A stretch of DNA of 6,242 nt from CAYMEV01 sp964431655 [NCBI: uncultured bacterium]. Its GTDB lineage: Bacteria; CAYMEV01. A program made the translations under genes and the position numbers. Location: positions 1 through 6,242 of the forward strand of contig CAYSKJ010000180.1 of NCBI GenBank assembly GCA_964431655.1, in the 5' to 3' direction. Shown here piece by piece: positions 1-6,242 of the stretch. A model generated the notes under the pieces. That model searched no databases, was not told the origin of the DNA, and saw only the letters and a list, made by a program, of their open reading frames with translations. Positions within the stretch are counted from its first letter, which is position 1; every line of letters begins with the position of its first letter.

Positions 1-517
1 CCCCGCTGCTGTCAATCCCGCTGGGATTTATAAATCTTAGGGATGATTCACCCTGCCTTAATGCCTTGAATGTTACATTGCATACAAGCCCGCTTCCTGT
101 AACGCCCTGACTCTGTCCAAGGATGGTATAACCAACTACCAGCCGTCCGGGATAATTCTGCTCCAGGCTGGCAATAAAGCTGGTCTGCATACCGCTGTTC
201 CTCAAAAATCCTCCTTCACTGCTGTCTAGGTAGAGCATAAGCGTGGGGTCCCAGGTTAAAGTAAAGGCAGTTCCGTAGAGATCCTCTATCTCTTTCACAG
301 AGACACTGATGGTAAAAACATCATCAACAGCATTTGCAAGGGAAATGTAGAAGCTGTTTGGCGGTATATCCGCAGAATCGGGCTCAAAATTTATAAAATA
401 ATTCTGTTCATCATCAGAATCATCATCACCAAGCATGACGCATCCCTGAAGGCAAATCATAAAAAATATTAAAGCCAGTGTGAAAGAAATAACTGCAGGC
501 CGGTTAATCTTGATCAT
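1..517 (-). CDS. Cohesin-like domain lipoprotein, N-terminal part (3' end outside window)
   Basis: The reading frame is open from the ATG at 517 to the window edge, giving 172 residues with no stop. The N-terminus has a basic start (K3, R6), a hydrophobic segment at about residues 8-23, and a lipobox L-Q-G-C with the lipidated Cys at residue 26. This predicts an exported, membrane-anchored lipoprotein. An acidic linker follows (DDDSDDE at 31-37). From about residue 55 the pattern resembles the cohesin / cohesin-like beta-sandwich family: alternating hydrophobic strands (FTISVSV at 68-74), then YGTAFTLTWDP at 81-91, G-rich turns, GRLVVGYTILG at 124-134, GVTGSG at 138-143 and a strand NVTFKAL at 147-153. 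The start overlaps the alaS stop (ATGA) and is preceded by AGGGGG, so translation is probably coupled to alaS. The cohesin assignment is by pattern only. The family occurs both in cellulosomes and in many non-cellulosomal surface proteins. The partner and role are unknown, and further domains may lie beyond the edge. Confidence 0.8.
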   Translation of the reverse strand, partial: MIKINRPAVISFTLALIFFMICLQGCVMLGDDDSDDEQNYFINFEPDSADIPPNSFYISLANAVDDVFTISVSVKEIEDLYGTAFTLTWDPTLMLYLDSSEGGFLRNSGMQTSFIASLEQNYPGRLVVGYTILGQSQGVTGSGLVCNVTFKALRQGESSLRFINPSGIDSSG

Positions 518-3144
518 TTAATAATCCCCCTGATAATATTTTCAACTCTGTTATATAAAGAAACAGCATTCCTGGAATCTCTGAACCCGCCCTGTGCAAG
601 GTCAGGTCTTCCACCGCCTTTCCCGTCTACAGTATCCAGCAAGGCTTTTAATATTTCATTTGCATTATAATCGTTTTTCAGATCTTTTGTTATTCCGCAA
701 AGAACAAATGGAGTGCCGGAGCAGGAGACGATAATTATTACAGCCATGCTGGTTCTCTGTTTTATATTATCCATGAGAATCTTTAGGATTCTGGGTTCCT
801 TTTCTTCAGTCTTATACCTGATAAGGCTTATGCCATTGATTGATACTGCATTTTTAATGATCTGGCTTATTTCCGAATTAAGAAGCTTAAGCTTCAGAGA
901 TTCCATCTCTTTATCCATAGATTTGAGCCTTTCGTTCATATCCCGTACATACTCTGTAATACCAGAATCACCCTTTATAAATTGCGTTTTAAGGATCTTT
1001 TCCGTAAGGAACAAATCCTGAACCCTTTTAAAAAGATGAAAACCCGTTATGGCCTCAATTCTACGTATACCACTGGCTATTGCCGACTCCTGTGTAATCT
1101 TAAACATGCCTATTTCTCCTGTATTGGAAATATGCGTACCTCCGCATAGTTCTATGGAGAAATCCCCTATCCTGATAACTCTGACAACATCCTCGTATTT
1201 TTCTGTAAAAAGGGCAATTGCCCCGTTATCTATGGCGGAATTATAGTCCATTTCCTCTTTGATAACATCAAAACACCTTAAAACAGCGTCCTGTACCAGG
1301 TATTCCACTCTGTTTATCTGTTCCTGGGTGAGTTGTTTATGGTAGGCAAAATCAAACCTTAATCTTTCCGAATCCACCAGTGATCCGGCCTGCCTGGCAG
1401 ATTCTCCGAGCACTTCCCTTAGAGCATAATGAAGGAGATGTGTGGCAGTATGGTTTCTTTCTATATTTTTCCTGTTTTCTGCGTCCAGTTCAAGGATTAT
1501 CCTGTCGCCAACTCTTAATTTTGCGCTTAAAAAGGTCTTATGACCCGTAACGCTTTCAGCTAGCAGGACAGTGTCCGTTACCTTATATTCTTCCCCGGTA
1601 TCCAGGTTTATTATAATTCCTTTATCACCTACCTGCCCGCCCTTTTCAGCATAAAAGGGTGTTTTTCCAGTTATAATAAATGCCTCTCCCGCGCCTGCCT
1701 CCCCTACAAGCCTGTTTTCACAAAGGATTGCTTCTACTTTTGCTTTACACGAGGTTCCCAGGTCATAGCCTGTAAATTCAGTTTTCAGACCTTGTTCCTC
1801 AAGCATTCGGAAGCCGGCCCCGTCAGCTTTGAATTGACTGCTTGACCTTGCTTTTGTCCGCTGTTCCTCCATGGAAGCAATAAAATCCTTCTCATCAAAA
1901 GATATTTTGCTGTCTCTGGCAATATCTATGATAATATCGAGAGGAATACCGTAAGTATCATAAAGCCGGAAGGCATCCTTCCCCTCAATCACTGAAATGT
2001 CTTTTGCCTTAAGTTCCGCTATCAGGTCGTTTACTCTTTCTACACCCCTTGCAAGGGTAATCTTAAAGCTCTCTTCCTCTCTCTGTACAATCTCTGTTAT
2101 TATCCTGTGCTTTTCAAGAAGTTCCGGGTAAACCCCCGACATTTCGCCAGTAAAAGCCTCTATTACCTTGCACAGGAAGGGACCTGACGCCCCCAGGACA
2201 ATGCCGTACCTGTAAGCTCTTCTAATTATTCTCCTCAGAACATACCCCCTTGAAAAGTTTGTAGGCACCTGCCCGTCTGCTATAAGCATGGCAATTGCTC
2301 TGCTGTGATCAGCTATCACCCGGAAAGCAGTACATTCAAGGGAATCATCGCTTGAATATTTTTTTTCAAATATTTCTTCGCATCTTTTTATCATTGGTAT
2401 GAAAATAGATGAATCAAAGTTTGATTCCCGGCCCTCAATAACACTTAAAGTCCTCTCCAATCCCATTCCTGTATCTATATTTTTATTTTTCAGGGGAGTC
2501 AGGATACCTTCCTTATTCCTGTCAAACTGCATAAAAACCAGATTCCATATCTCCAGGAACCTCTCTTCATTTTCCTGGCAGGCCTGGCCATAAGAATCCC
2601 CCAGATCATAGAATATTTCTGAACATGGCCCGCAGGGTCCGGTATCACCCATAGCCCAGAAATTCTGCTTATCCCCGAAGGAAAATATCCTGCAGCTTTC
2701 AAGGCCAATTTTTTGGTTCCACAGGCAGTAGGCCTCTTCATCCCTTTCATAAACAGATACAAAAAGCTTTTCGCTGGGTATACCAAGGGTATTAATTATA
2801 AAATCCCAGGCAAGTTCTACAGCCTTTTCCTTAAAATAATCCCCGAAGGAAAAATTCCCCAGCATTTCGAAAAATGTATGATGTCTTGGAGTATAGCCTA
2901 CATTATCGAGATCATTGTGCTTACCGCCTGCCCTTAGGCACTTCTGGCAGGAAACAGCTCTTTTATAAGGCGACGGTTTGATATCTAAAAAAAAATCCTT
3001 AAACTGGTTCATCCCTGCATTGGTAAAGAGAAGAGTCCTGTCACCCCTGGGTATAAGGGATGAACTGGAAACCCTGCTGTGTTCACGATTTTCAAAAAAG
3101 GAAAGAAAATCTTCCCTGAGTCTTATATGGCCATAATCAATCAT
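514..3144 (-). CDS. alaS: Alanyl-tRNA synthetase
   Basis: This cytosolic class II synthetase charges tRNA-Ala with alanine and hydrolyses misacylated Ser- or Gly-tRNA-Ala. The 876-residue product is full family length. The N-terminal catalytic domain (about 1-240) has TLLFTNAGMNQFK at 37-49, RHHTFFEMLGNFSFGDYF at 87-104 and the motif 3 sequence DTGMGLER at 224-231. The tRNA-recognition region contains RGYVLRRIIRRA at 299-310. The editing domain keeps the zinc-binding set H565 and H569 (HTATH) plus C667 and H671 (CGGTH). A charged, probably coiled-coil stretch lies at about 730-760, and the C-Ala domain ends with GGGRPDLAQGG at 843-853. All key residues are present, so it should be active in both charging and editing. 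The ATG at 3144 is preceded by AAGGT six bases upstream and gives the usual family N-terminus. The gene starts 25 nt after pilT, and its TGA overlaps the next ATG. Confidence 0.98.
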   Translation of the reverse strand: MIDYGHIRLREDFLSFFENREHSRVSSSSLIPRGDRTLLFTNAGMNQFKDFFLDIKPSPYKRAVSCQKCLRAGGKHNDLDNVGYTPRHHTFFEMLGNFSFGDYFKEKAVELAWDFIINTLGIPSEKLFVSVYERDEEAYCLWNQKIGLESCRIFSFGDKQNFWAMGDTGPCGPCSEIFYDLGDSYGQACQENEERFLEIWNLVFMQFDRNKEGILTPLKNKNIDTGMGLERTLSVIEGRESNFDSSIFIPMIKRCEEIFEKKYSSDDSLECTAFRVIADHSRAIAMLIADGQVPTNFSRGYVLRRIIRRAYRYGIVLGASGPFLCKVIEAFTGEMSGVYPELLEKHRIITEIVQREEESFKITLARGVERVNDLIAELKAKDISVIEGKDAFRLYDTYGIPLDIIIDIARDSKISFDEKDFIASMEEQRTKARSSSQFKADGAGFRMLEEQGLKTEFTGYDLGTSCKAKVEAILCENRLVGEAGAGEAFIITGKTPFYAEKGGQVGDKGIIINLDTGEEYKVTDTVLLAESVTGHKTFLSAKLRVGDRIILELDAENRKNIERNHTATHLLHYALREVLGESARQAGSLVDSERLRFDFAYHKQLTQEQINRVEYLVQDAVLRCFDVIKEEMDYNSAIDNGAIALFTEKYEDVVRVIRIGDFSIELCGGTHISNTGEIGMFKITQESAIASGIRRIEAITGFHLFKRVQDLFLTEKILKTQFIKGDSGITEYVRDMNERLKSMDKEMESLKLKLLNSEISQIIKNAVSINGISLIRYKTEEKEPRILKILMDNIKQRTSMAVIIIVSCSGTPFVLCGITKDLKNDYNANEILKALLDTVDGKGGGRPDLAQGGFRDSRNAVSLYNRVENIIRGIIK
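526..531 (-). promoter_or_regulatory. Ribosome binding site of the lipoprotein gene, inside the alaS 3' end
   Basis: AGGGGG lies 8 nt upstream of the ATG at 517, within the final codons of alaS. Together with the ATGA overlap of the alaS stop and this start (514-517), it supports the chosen start and suggests reinitiation by ribosomes that finish alaS. Confidence 0.6.
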
Positions 3145-3169
3145 TTAATTACCTTTCTGCTAATAAATG

Positions 3170-4411
3170 CTACATTCCGAAGGGATCCGAATCCCCAAAA
3201 TCATCAAAGCCAAAATCATCCTTATCCGAGTCGCCCTTTTCATCTTCCCCCTGATCGTTTTCTCCGGGAAATTCTTTCAGGTCTCTTGCCTTTGATACGT
3301 ATTTATCCTGGGATACACCCTCCCATGTAGTGTCAGCCGTAGAAAGTATTCCGCTTACCTTGAGCTTGAAATCATCCGGGTTTGAAGCCCTTGAAATGGC
3401 CTCTTCGATGGTAATGTCGCCTGATTTAAACAGATCCAGGAGAGACTGGTCAAAGGTCTGCATACCGTAATGGGTCTTGCCTTCAGATATTGCCTGGTTT
3501 AAGAGTTTTGTCTTATCCTTGTCTTCAATACATTCCCTTGTCCTTGCAGTGGACATAAGCAGTTCGACTGCCGGCACCCTGCCTTTACCGTCGGCCCTTG
3601 GGATTAATCTCTGCGATATTACACCCTTCAGGGTGCTGGCTAACTGGTTCCTTATCTGCTTATGCTGGTGAGGAGGAAACATGGATATTATCCTGTTTAT
3701 TGATTCCGTGGCATCAAGGGTATGCAGGGTTGACAATACCAGATGTCCTGTTTCTGCTGCTGTTATGGCAGTTTCTATTGTTTCCAGGTCCCTCATTTCG
3801 CCCACGAGTATTACATCCGGGTCCTGCCTCAAAGCGCTTCTCAGAGCCTTATAGAAACCGAGGGTATCAACACCTACCTCCCGCTGATTGACAATTCCCT
3901 TTTTATCTCTGTGAAGATACTCAATAGGGTCCTCTATGGTCATGATGTGTACGGATTTATTTGTATTTATATAGTCTATTATAGCTGCCAGTGTAGTTGA
4001 TTTTCCGCTTCCCGTTGTTCCTGTGCAGATTATAAGCCCCCTTGGCTCTTCAGCAATGGATTCGATAACTATAGGCAGATTAAGCTCCGCTACAGTCATA
4101 ATCTTTACCGGGATAACCCTGCAGACAATACCGACAGTGCCTCTCTGCTGGAATATGTTTATCCTGAATCGGCCTAAACCGGGAACAGAGTATGCCATAT
4201 CAAGTTCAAGGTTCTCCTTGAATTTCTGTTTCTGCTTATTATTCATGATTGAAAATGCCATGGCAATGGTATCTTCCTGCATAAGCCTTTTCATCTCAAT
4301 TATTGGCAGAAGATTGCCGTCTACCCTTAAAACAGGCCTTGAGCCGGCCTTCAGGTGCAGGTCAGAGGCCTTTCTTTCAATTGATACCTTTAATAAATCA
4401 TTAATATGCAT
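3170..4411 (-). CDS. pilT: PilT/PilU-family twitching motility (pilus retraction) ATPase with acidic C-terminal tail
   Basis: This is a hexameric secretion-type ATPase. Family members sit at the cytoplasmic face of the type IV pilus machine and power pilus depolymerisation. Of 413 residues, the N-terminal PAS-like domain covers about 1-100 (ASDLHLKAGSRPVLRVDG at 15-32). The RecA-like core has Walker A GTTGSGKST at 131-139, the Asp box EDPIEY at 160-165, Walker B ILVGEMRD at 201-208 with E205, and the His box HLVLSTLH at 223-230. After GMQTFDQSL (316-324) and a short helical region, the protein continues into a tail of about 35 residues rich in Asp, Glu, Gly and Phe that typical PilT proteins (about 345-380 aa) lack. 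The classical AIRNLIRE retraction motif is poorly matched by LLNQAISEGKTH (303-314), and the linker before GMQTFDQ is short. The start follows AAGGTGG by 7 nt and lies 17 nt after recA. No other pilus gene is visible here. PilT versus PilU cannot be resolved, so the symbol names the family. Confidence 0.93.
   Translation of the reverse strand: MHINDLLKVSIERKASDLHLKAGSRPVLRVDGNLLPIIEMKRLMQEDTIAMAFSIMNNKQKQKFKENLELDMAYSVPGLGRFRINIFQQRGTVGIVCRVIPVKIMTVAELNLPIVIESIAEEPRGLIICTGTTGSGKSTTLAAIIDYINTNKSVHIMTIEDPIEYLHRDKKGIVNQREVGVDTLGFYKALRSALRQDPDVILVGEMRDLETIETAITAAETGHLVLSTLHTLDATESINRIISMFPPHQHKQIRNQLASTLKGVISQRLIPRADGKGRVPAVELLMSTARTRECIEDKDKTKLLNQAISEGKTHYGMQTFDQSLLDLFKSGDITIEEAISRASNPDDFKLKVSGILSTADTTWEGVSQDKYVSKARDLKEFPGENDQGEDEKGDSDKDDFGFDDFGDSDPFGM
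3195..3220 (-). repeat. Short 11-bp direct repeat in the pilT acidic tail
   Basis: The plus-strand sequence CCAAAATCATC occurs at 3195-3205 and again at 3210-3220, with a 15-bp period. It encodes the repeated DDFG unit (DDFGFDDFG) in the C-terminal tail of the PilT homologue, so the tail may have grown by short tandem duplication. Confidence 0.65.
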
Positions 4412-4428
4412 CTCTTATCCACCTTAAG

Positions 4429-5478
4429 TTATTTTTTTTCTTTAGGGGCTTCTTTATTTTCATCAGGATTAAGCAGGCCAAGCTTTATTTTCAATGCCCT
4501 CTCAATTTCCTCAAGCATTTTTGGATTCTCATTAAGGAATACCTTGACATTCTCCTTGCCCTGTCCAAGCCTTATATCACCGTAAGAGTACCATGATCCG
4601 CTCTTTTCAATAATATTGTTTTCCACAGAGAGGTCAATAATATCCCCTAGAACAGAAATACCCTCTCCGTATATGACATCAAGCAGGGCGCTTTTGAAGG
4701 GAGAAGCCACCTTGTTTTTGACAACCGTAATCTTGACCTTATTGCCTTTGCTTTCTCCGCCGTCCTTTATATGCATTGAACCTCTCATGTGTATCCTGAG
4801 AGATGAGTAGAATTTAAGCGCTTTGCCGCCTGGGGTTGTTTCAGGATTTCCGAAAACAATCCCTATTTTTTCTCTTACCTGGTTGATAAATATCACTGAA
4901 GTATTGGATTTATTTATAGCTGCCGTCAATTTTCTCAATGCCTGTGACATGAGCCTGGCCTGAAGTCCCATGTGGGAATCGCCCATTTCTCCATCCAGTT
5001 CAGCCTTCGGGACAAGAGCAGCCACGGAATCAACAACTACAACATCTACTGCCCCGCTTCTGACAAGCATCTCCGCAATATCAAGGGCCTGTTCGCCGTA
5101 ATCCGGCTGGGAAATCAGCAGTTCATCCACATTAACGCCGAGAAGCCTTGCATACTGCGGATTTAGCGCATGTTCTGCATCAATAAAAGCAACTACACCC
5201 CCGCTTTTCTGGGCTGATGCTATGCAATGCAGGGCAAGGGTTGTCTTCCCGGAAGATTCTTCGCCGAATATCTCTGTTACCCTTCCCTTAGGTATGCCCC
5301 CGACACCTGTTATCAAGTCTATCGATAATATGCCTGTGGAAATGGAGGGTATGTTCTGGACCATCCCGCTTCCCATTTTCATTATGGAACCCTTTCCAAA
5401 GGACCTTTCTATCTGAAGTATTGCATTGGATAATGCCTCTTCCCTGCCTGATTTCTTTTTATTATTATTATCCGCCAT
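4429..5478 (-). CDS. recA: Recombinase RecA
   Basis: RecA polymerises on single-stranded DNA, drives homologous strand exchange and acts as co-protease for LexA cleavage in the SOS response. From the ATG the protein has 349 residues, a normal length. Visible motifs are Walker A GEESSGKT at 72-79 (more often GPESSGKT), the catalytic Glu in AEHALNP at 101-107, Walker [11 protein letters not shown] at 146-155, [20 protein letters not shown] at 165-184, the glutamine switch FINQ ending at Q200, and the loop L2 region [15 protein letters not shown] at 210-224. [12 protein letters not shown] lies at 289-300. The tail [10 protein letters not shown] is of mixed charge, not the strongly acidic end of E. 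coli RecA. The start could be the ATG at 5478 or the in-frame TTG at 5481 one codon earlier. I chose ATG because AAGGAG lies 9 nt upstream. The ATG shares one base with the thpR stop (TGATG), which suggests coupling. A local promoter may also exist. Confidence 0.98.
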   Translation of the reverse strand: MADNNNKKKSGREEALSNAILQIERSFGKGSIMKMGSGMVQNIPSISTGILSIDLITGVGGIPKGRVTEIFGEESSGKTTLALHCIASAQKSGGVVAFIDAEHALNPQYARLLGVNVDELLISQPDYGEQALDIAEMLVRSGAVDVVVVDSVAALVPKAELDGEMGDSHMGLQARLMSQALRKLTAAINKSNTSVIFINQVREKIGIVFGNPETTPGGKALKFYSSLRIHMRGSMHIKDGGESKGNKVKITVVKNKVASPFKSALLDVIYGEGISVLGDIIDLSVENNIIEKSGSWYSYGDIRLGQGKENVKVFLNENPKMLEEIERALKIKLGLLNPDENKEAPKEKK

Positions 5479-6026
5479 CAATCTGAACTCCTTATAAATT
5501 TATAGCTGTTTAATTCATTATATACAGGACCCCGTGGGGTCAATGTACTATCAAAAAGCGAGAACCCTTCAATATCAAAACATATATTTTCCTTAAATTC
5601 AAGGATATTTATATTCTCCTGTGGCTTTTTAATCCTGCATACGGTAACATGAGGTGTAAATTTTTTACTTTTCTGCTTTCCAGTATACTTGCCGAATCTG
5701 TTTTTCATTGCATCAGAGAGGCAGATAAGCTTTTCATCAGGTCTTCTGCTTCCAGCCCAGATTATGTTCGGGAATATTTTATTGGGGAAAACCCCGGCGC
5801 TGTCTATGCAAATCCGGGTTGAAAAATCTATCTCCTCCAGAGAACGGGCGATACTATCAATATCTTCAAGATTTTCCCGGTTTACCTCTCCCATAAAAAG
5901 CATTGTAATGTGTAAAAGAGACCTCCCCTGAATCTTTATTCCCTCATATTGCTTATAATTGCTGCTGTAGCTTAATATGACATCCTTTACCTCTTCAGGG
6001 ATCTTAACTGCATAAAAAAGCCTCAT
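5478..6026 (-). CDS. thpR: RNA 2',3'-cyclic phosphodiesterase (2H phosphoesterase, formerly 2'-5' RNA ligase)
   Basis: This is a member of the ThpR/LigT branch of the 2H phosphoesterases. Characterised members hydrolyse RNA 2',3'-cyclic phosphate ends to 2'-phosphates and can reversibly join tRNA halves through a 2'-5' link; the physiological substrate is unclear. The protein has 182 residues, the usual size (E. coli about 176). The two catalytic H-x-T-x motifs are present as HITM at 39-42 and HVTV at 126-129, about 87 residues apart, forming the two-lobed active site. Other family signatures are the N-terminus [15 protein letters not shown] at 43-47 and the C-terminal [15 protein letters not shown] segment at 162-176. 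The start at 6026 matches the family N-terminus and has AAGGA 9 nt upstream. Its stop shares one base with the recA start. The thpR-recA pairing occurs in several bacterial groups, and nothing here shows whether it is functional. Confidence 0.93.
   Translation of the reverse strand: MRLFYAVKIPEEVKDVILSYSSNYKQYEGIKIQGRSLLHITMLFMGEVNRENLEDIDSIARSLEEIDFSTRICIDSAGVFPNKIFPNIIWAGSRRPDEKLICLSDAMKNRFGKYTGKQKSKKFTPHVTVCRIKKPQENINILEFKENICFDIEGFSLFDSTLTPRGPVYNELNSYKFIRSSD
5488..5493 (-). promoter_or_regulatory. recA ribosome binding site (AAGGAG)
   Basis: AAGGAG ends 9 nt before the ATG at 5478 and 6 nt before the alternative TTG at 5481. Both spacings are workable, but the codon strength favours ATG. 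The site lies within the last codons of thpR. It directly abuts a perfect 12-bp AT palindrome, TATAAATTTATA (5493-5504), which shares its first base. Confidence 0.75.
5517..5543 (-). promoter_or_regulatory. Candidate internal promoter for recA
   Basis: On the minus strand, TTGACC (5543-5538) is followed after 15 nt by a perfect TATAAT (5522-5517). The 15-nt spacer is shorter than the preferred 16-18. A transcript starting about 7 nt downstream of TATAAT would have a leader of about 30 nt carrying the recA ribosome binding site. The site lies inside the 3' end of thpR, and part of it encodes the conserved TPRGPVYN segment, so it may be coincidental. recA often has its own SOS-controlled promoter in bacteria. 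Confidence 0.4.
5528..5541. repeat. Inverted repeat GACCCC-AC-GGGGTC upstream of recA
   Basis: Two perfect 6-bp arms are separated by 2 bp. On the minus strand the left arm overlaps the candidate -35 box of recA and the right arm lies in the spacer, a typical operator position. Looser outer matches TACA and TGTA flank it. The same bases encode Thr-Pro-Arg-Gly-Pro of ThpR, a conserved segment, which partly explains the symmetry. It does not match the E. coli LexA box. Confidence 0.45.
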
Positions 6027-6072
6027 ACATAAATATCCTTATACAAGATCAATCAGCTTATCCTACTTAATT

Positions 6073-6242
6073 TTACTTTTTGGGCTCAGGCTGCGGCCTT
6101 GAGCCGGGTGTACCCTGAGTGTCCCGGGGAGGTCGGCCAACCCTTGTTCCGGGTCTTTGAGATCCTTCAGTTTCAGCAATGAATTCCCATTCTTTATAAT
6201 TTTCTTTATCATCCAAAATATAGAAGGACTTCTCATCAAGCT
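6073..6242 (-). CDS. Unidentified protein, C-terminal 55 residues (5' end outside window)
   Basis: An open frame enters from the right edge and stops at a TAA at 6073-6075. The readable part starts LDEKSFYILDDKENYKEWEF, a mixed charged and aromatic segment that could belong to a folded domain. It then changes sharply to a low-complexity tail of about 30 residues rich in Pro, Gly, Arg, Gln and Thr (GSQRPGTRVGRPP, then PGSRPQPEPKK at the end). The DNA for the tail is visibly GC-richer than its surroundings and contains a strong inverted repeat. The tail looks disordered. I do not recognise the family. The YILDDKENYKEWEF segment is faintly like the end of some secretion pseudopilins, but this is not enough for a call. 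It lies on the same strand as thpR, 46 nt upstream, with no terminator between, so it is probably in the same operon. Confidence 0.75.
   Translation of the reverse strand, partial: LDEKSFYILDDKENYKEWEFIAETEGSQRPGTRVGRPPRDTQGTPGSRPQPEPKK
6083..6105. repeat. Strong imperfect hairpin at the 3' end of the upstream gene
   Basis: On the minus strand, GGCTCAAGGC, loop CGCA and GCCTGAGCC can form a 9-bp, GC-rich stem with a single bulged A and a 4-nt loop. It sits in the last codons of the unidentified upstream gene, about 60 nt before thpR starts. The sequence after it on the minus strand is A-rich, not T-rich, and on the plus strand it is GC-rich. It therefore does not look like an intrinsic terminator in either direction. 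It could affect mRNA stability or simply follow from the Pro/Gly/Arg-rich coding. Confidence 0.55.

Noticed and set aside
713-1246. Plus-strand open frames of 102 and 65 codons
   Set aside because: They are antisense to the C-terminal half of alaS, including the CGGTH editing motif, with no start signals or family features.
2499-2786. 95-codon minus-strand open frame in another frame
   Set aside because: It overlaps the conserved catalytic domain of alaS, which is clearly the coding frame.
4023-4427. 134-codon plus-strand open frame
   Set aside because: It lies wholly antisense to the conserved N-terminal half of pilT, including its Walker A region, and its translation shows no recognisable motif.
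5506-5527. CTGT...ACAG inverted repeat resembling an E. coli LexA box before recA
   Set aside because: The half-sites are 14 bp apart, not 8, and the centre lacks the usual AT alternation, so it does not fit the known site.
6028-6030. An ATG 4 nt upstream of the thpR start
   Set aside because: It is in a different frame and reaches a stop after 8 codons. The ATG at 6026 gives the family N-terminus MRLFYAV.
6027-6072. 46-nt gap before thpR checked for a terminator or promoter
   Set aside because: It contains only the thpR ribosome binding site AAGGA and AT-rich sequence, with no hairpin followed by a T tract and no clear promoter pair.
6106-6115. GGGT-GT-ACCC short inverted repeat
   Set aside because: The arms are only 4 bp, in GC-rich low-complexity coding DNA, and are expected by chance.

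Overview
The window is a compact run of bacterial housekeeping genes, all read on the minus strand. I see no sign of a mobile element, CRISPR array, tRNA or rRNA. In transcription order (right to left) it holds: the C-terminal end of an unidentified protein (6073-6242, cut by the window edge); thpR, an RNA 2',3'-cyclic phosphodiesterase / 2H phosphoesterase (5478-6026); recA (4429-5478); a PilT/PilU-family twitching ATPase (3170-4411); alaS, alanyl-tRNA synthetase (514-3144); and the N-terminal 172 residues of a lipoprotein carrying a cohesin-like domain (1-517, cut by the window edge).

Genes are packed tightly. The thpR stop and recA start share one base, recA to pilT leaves 17 nt, pilT to alaS leaves 25 nt, and alaS overlaps the lipoprotein gene by 4 nt (ATGA). 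The largest gap is 46 nt, upstream of thpR. No intrinsic terminator is visible, so the run looks like a single operon that continues past both ends. An internal promoter for recA is possible within the 3' end of thpR, where a TATAAT box and several inverted repeats cluster within about 50 bp of the recA start. No gene-free stretch exceeds 300 bases.

The organism is a bacterium with moderate base composition (by eye somewhat AT-rich) and Shine-Dalgarno-led genes. PilT-type machinery and a lipobox lipoprotein point to a Gram-negative-type (diderm) cell. The thpR-recA-pilT-alaS neighbourhood recalls Desulfobacterota, Nitrospirota and similar environmental lineages, but the window alone does not settle the phylum.

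The genes serve different tasks: RNA end processing, recombination and SOS control, pilus retraction, and tRNA charging. The grouping probably reflects shared expression and not one pathway. I do not see a convincing new biological system. The points most worth a second look are the cohesin-like lipoprotein translationally coupled to alaS, the acidic repetitive tail and unusual C-terminal motif of the PilT homologue, and the regulatory-looking DNA before recA.
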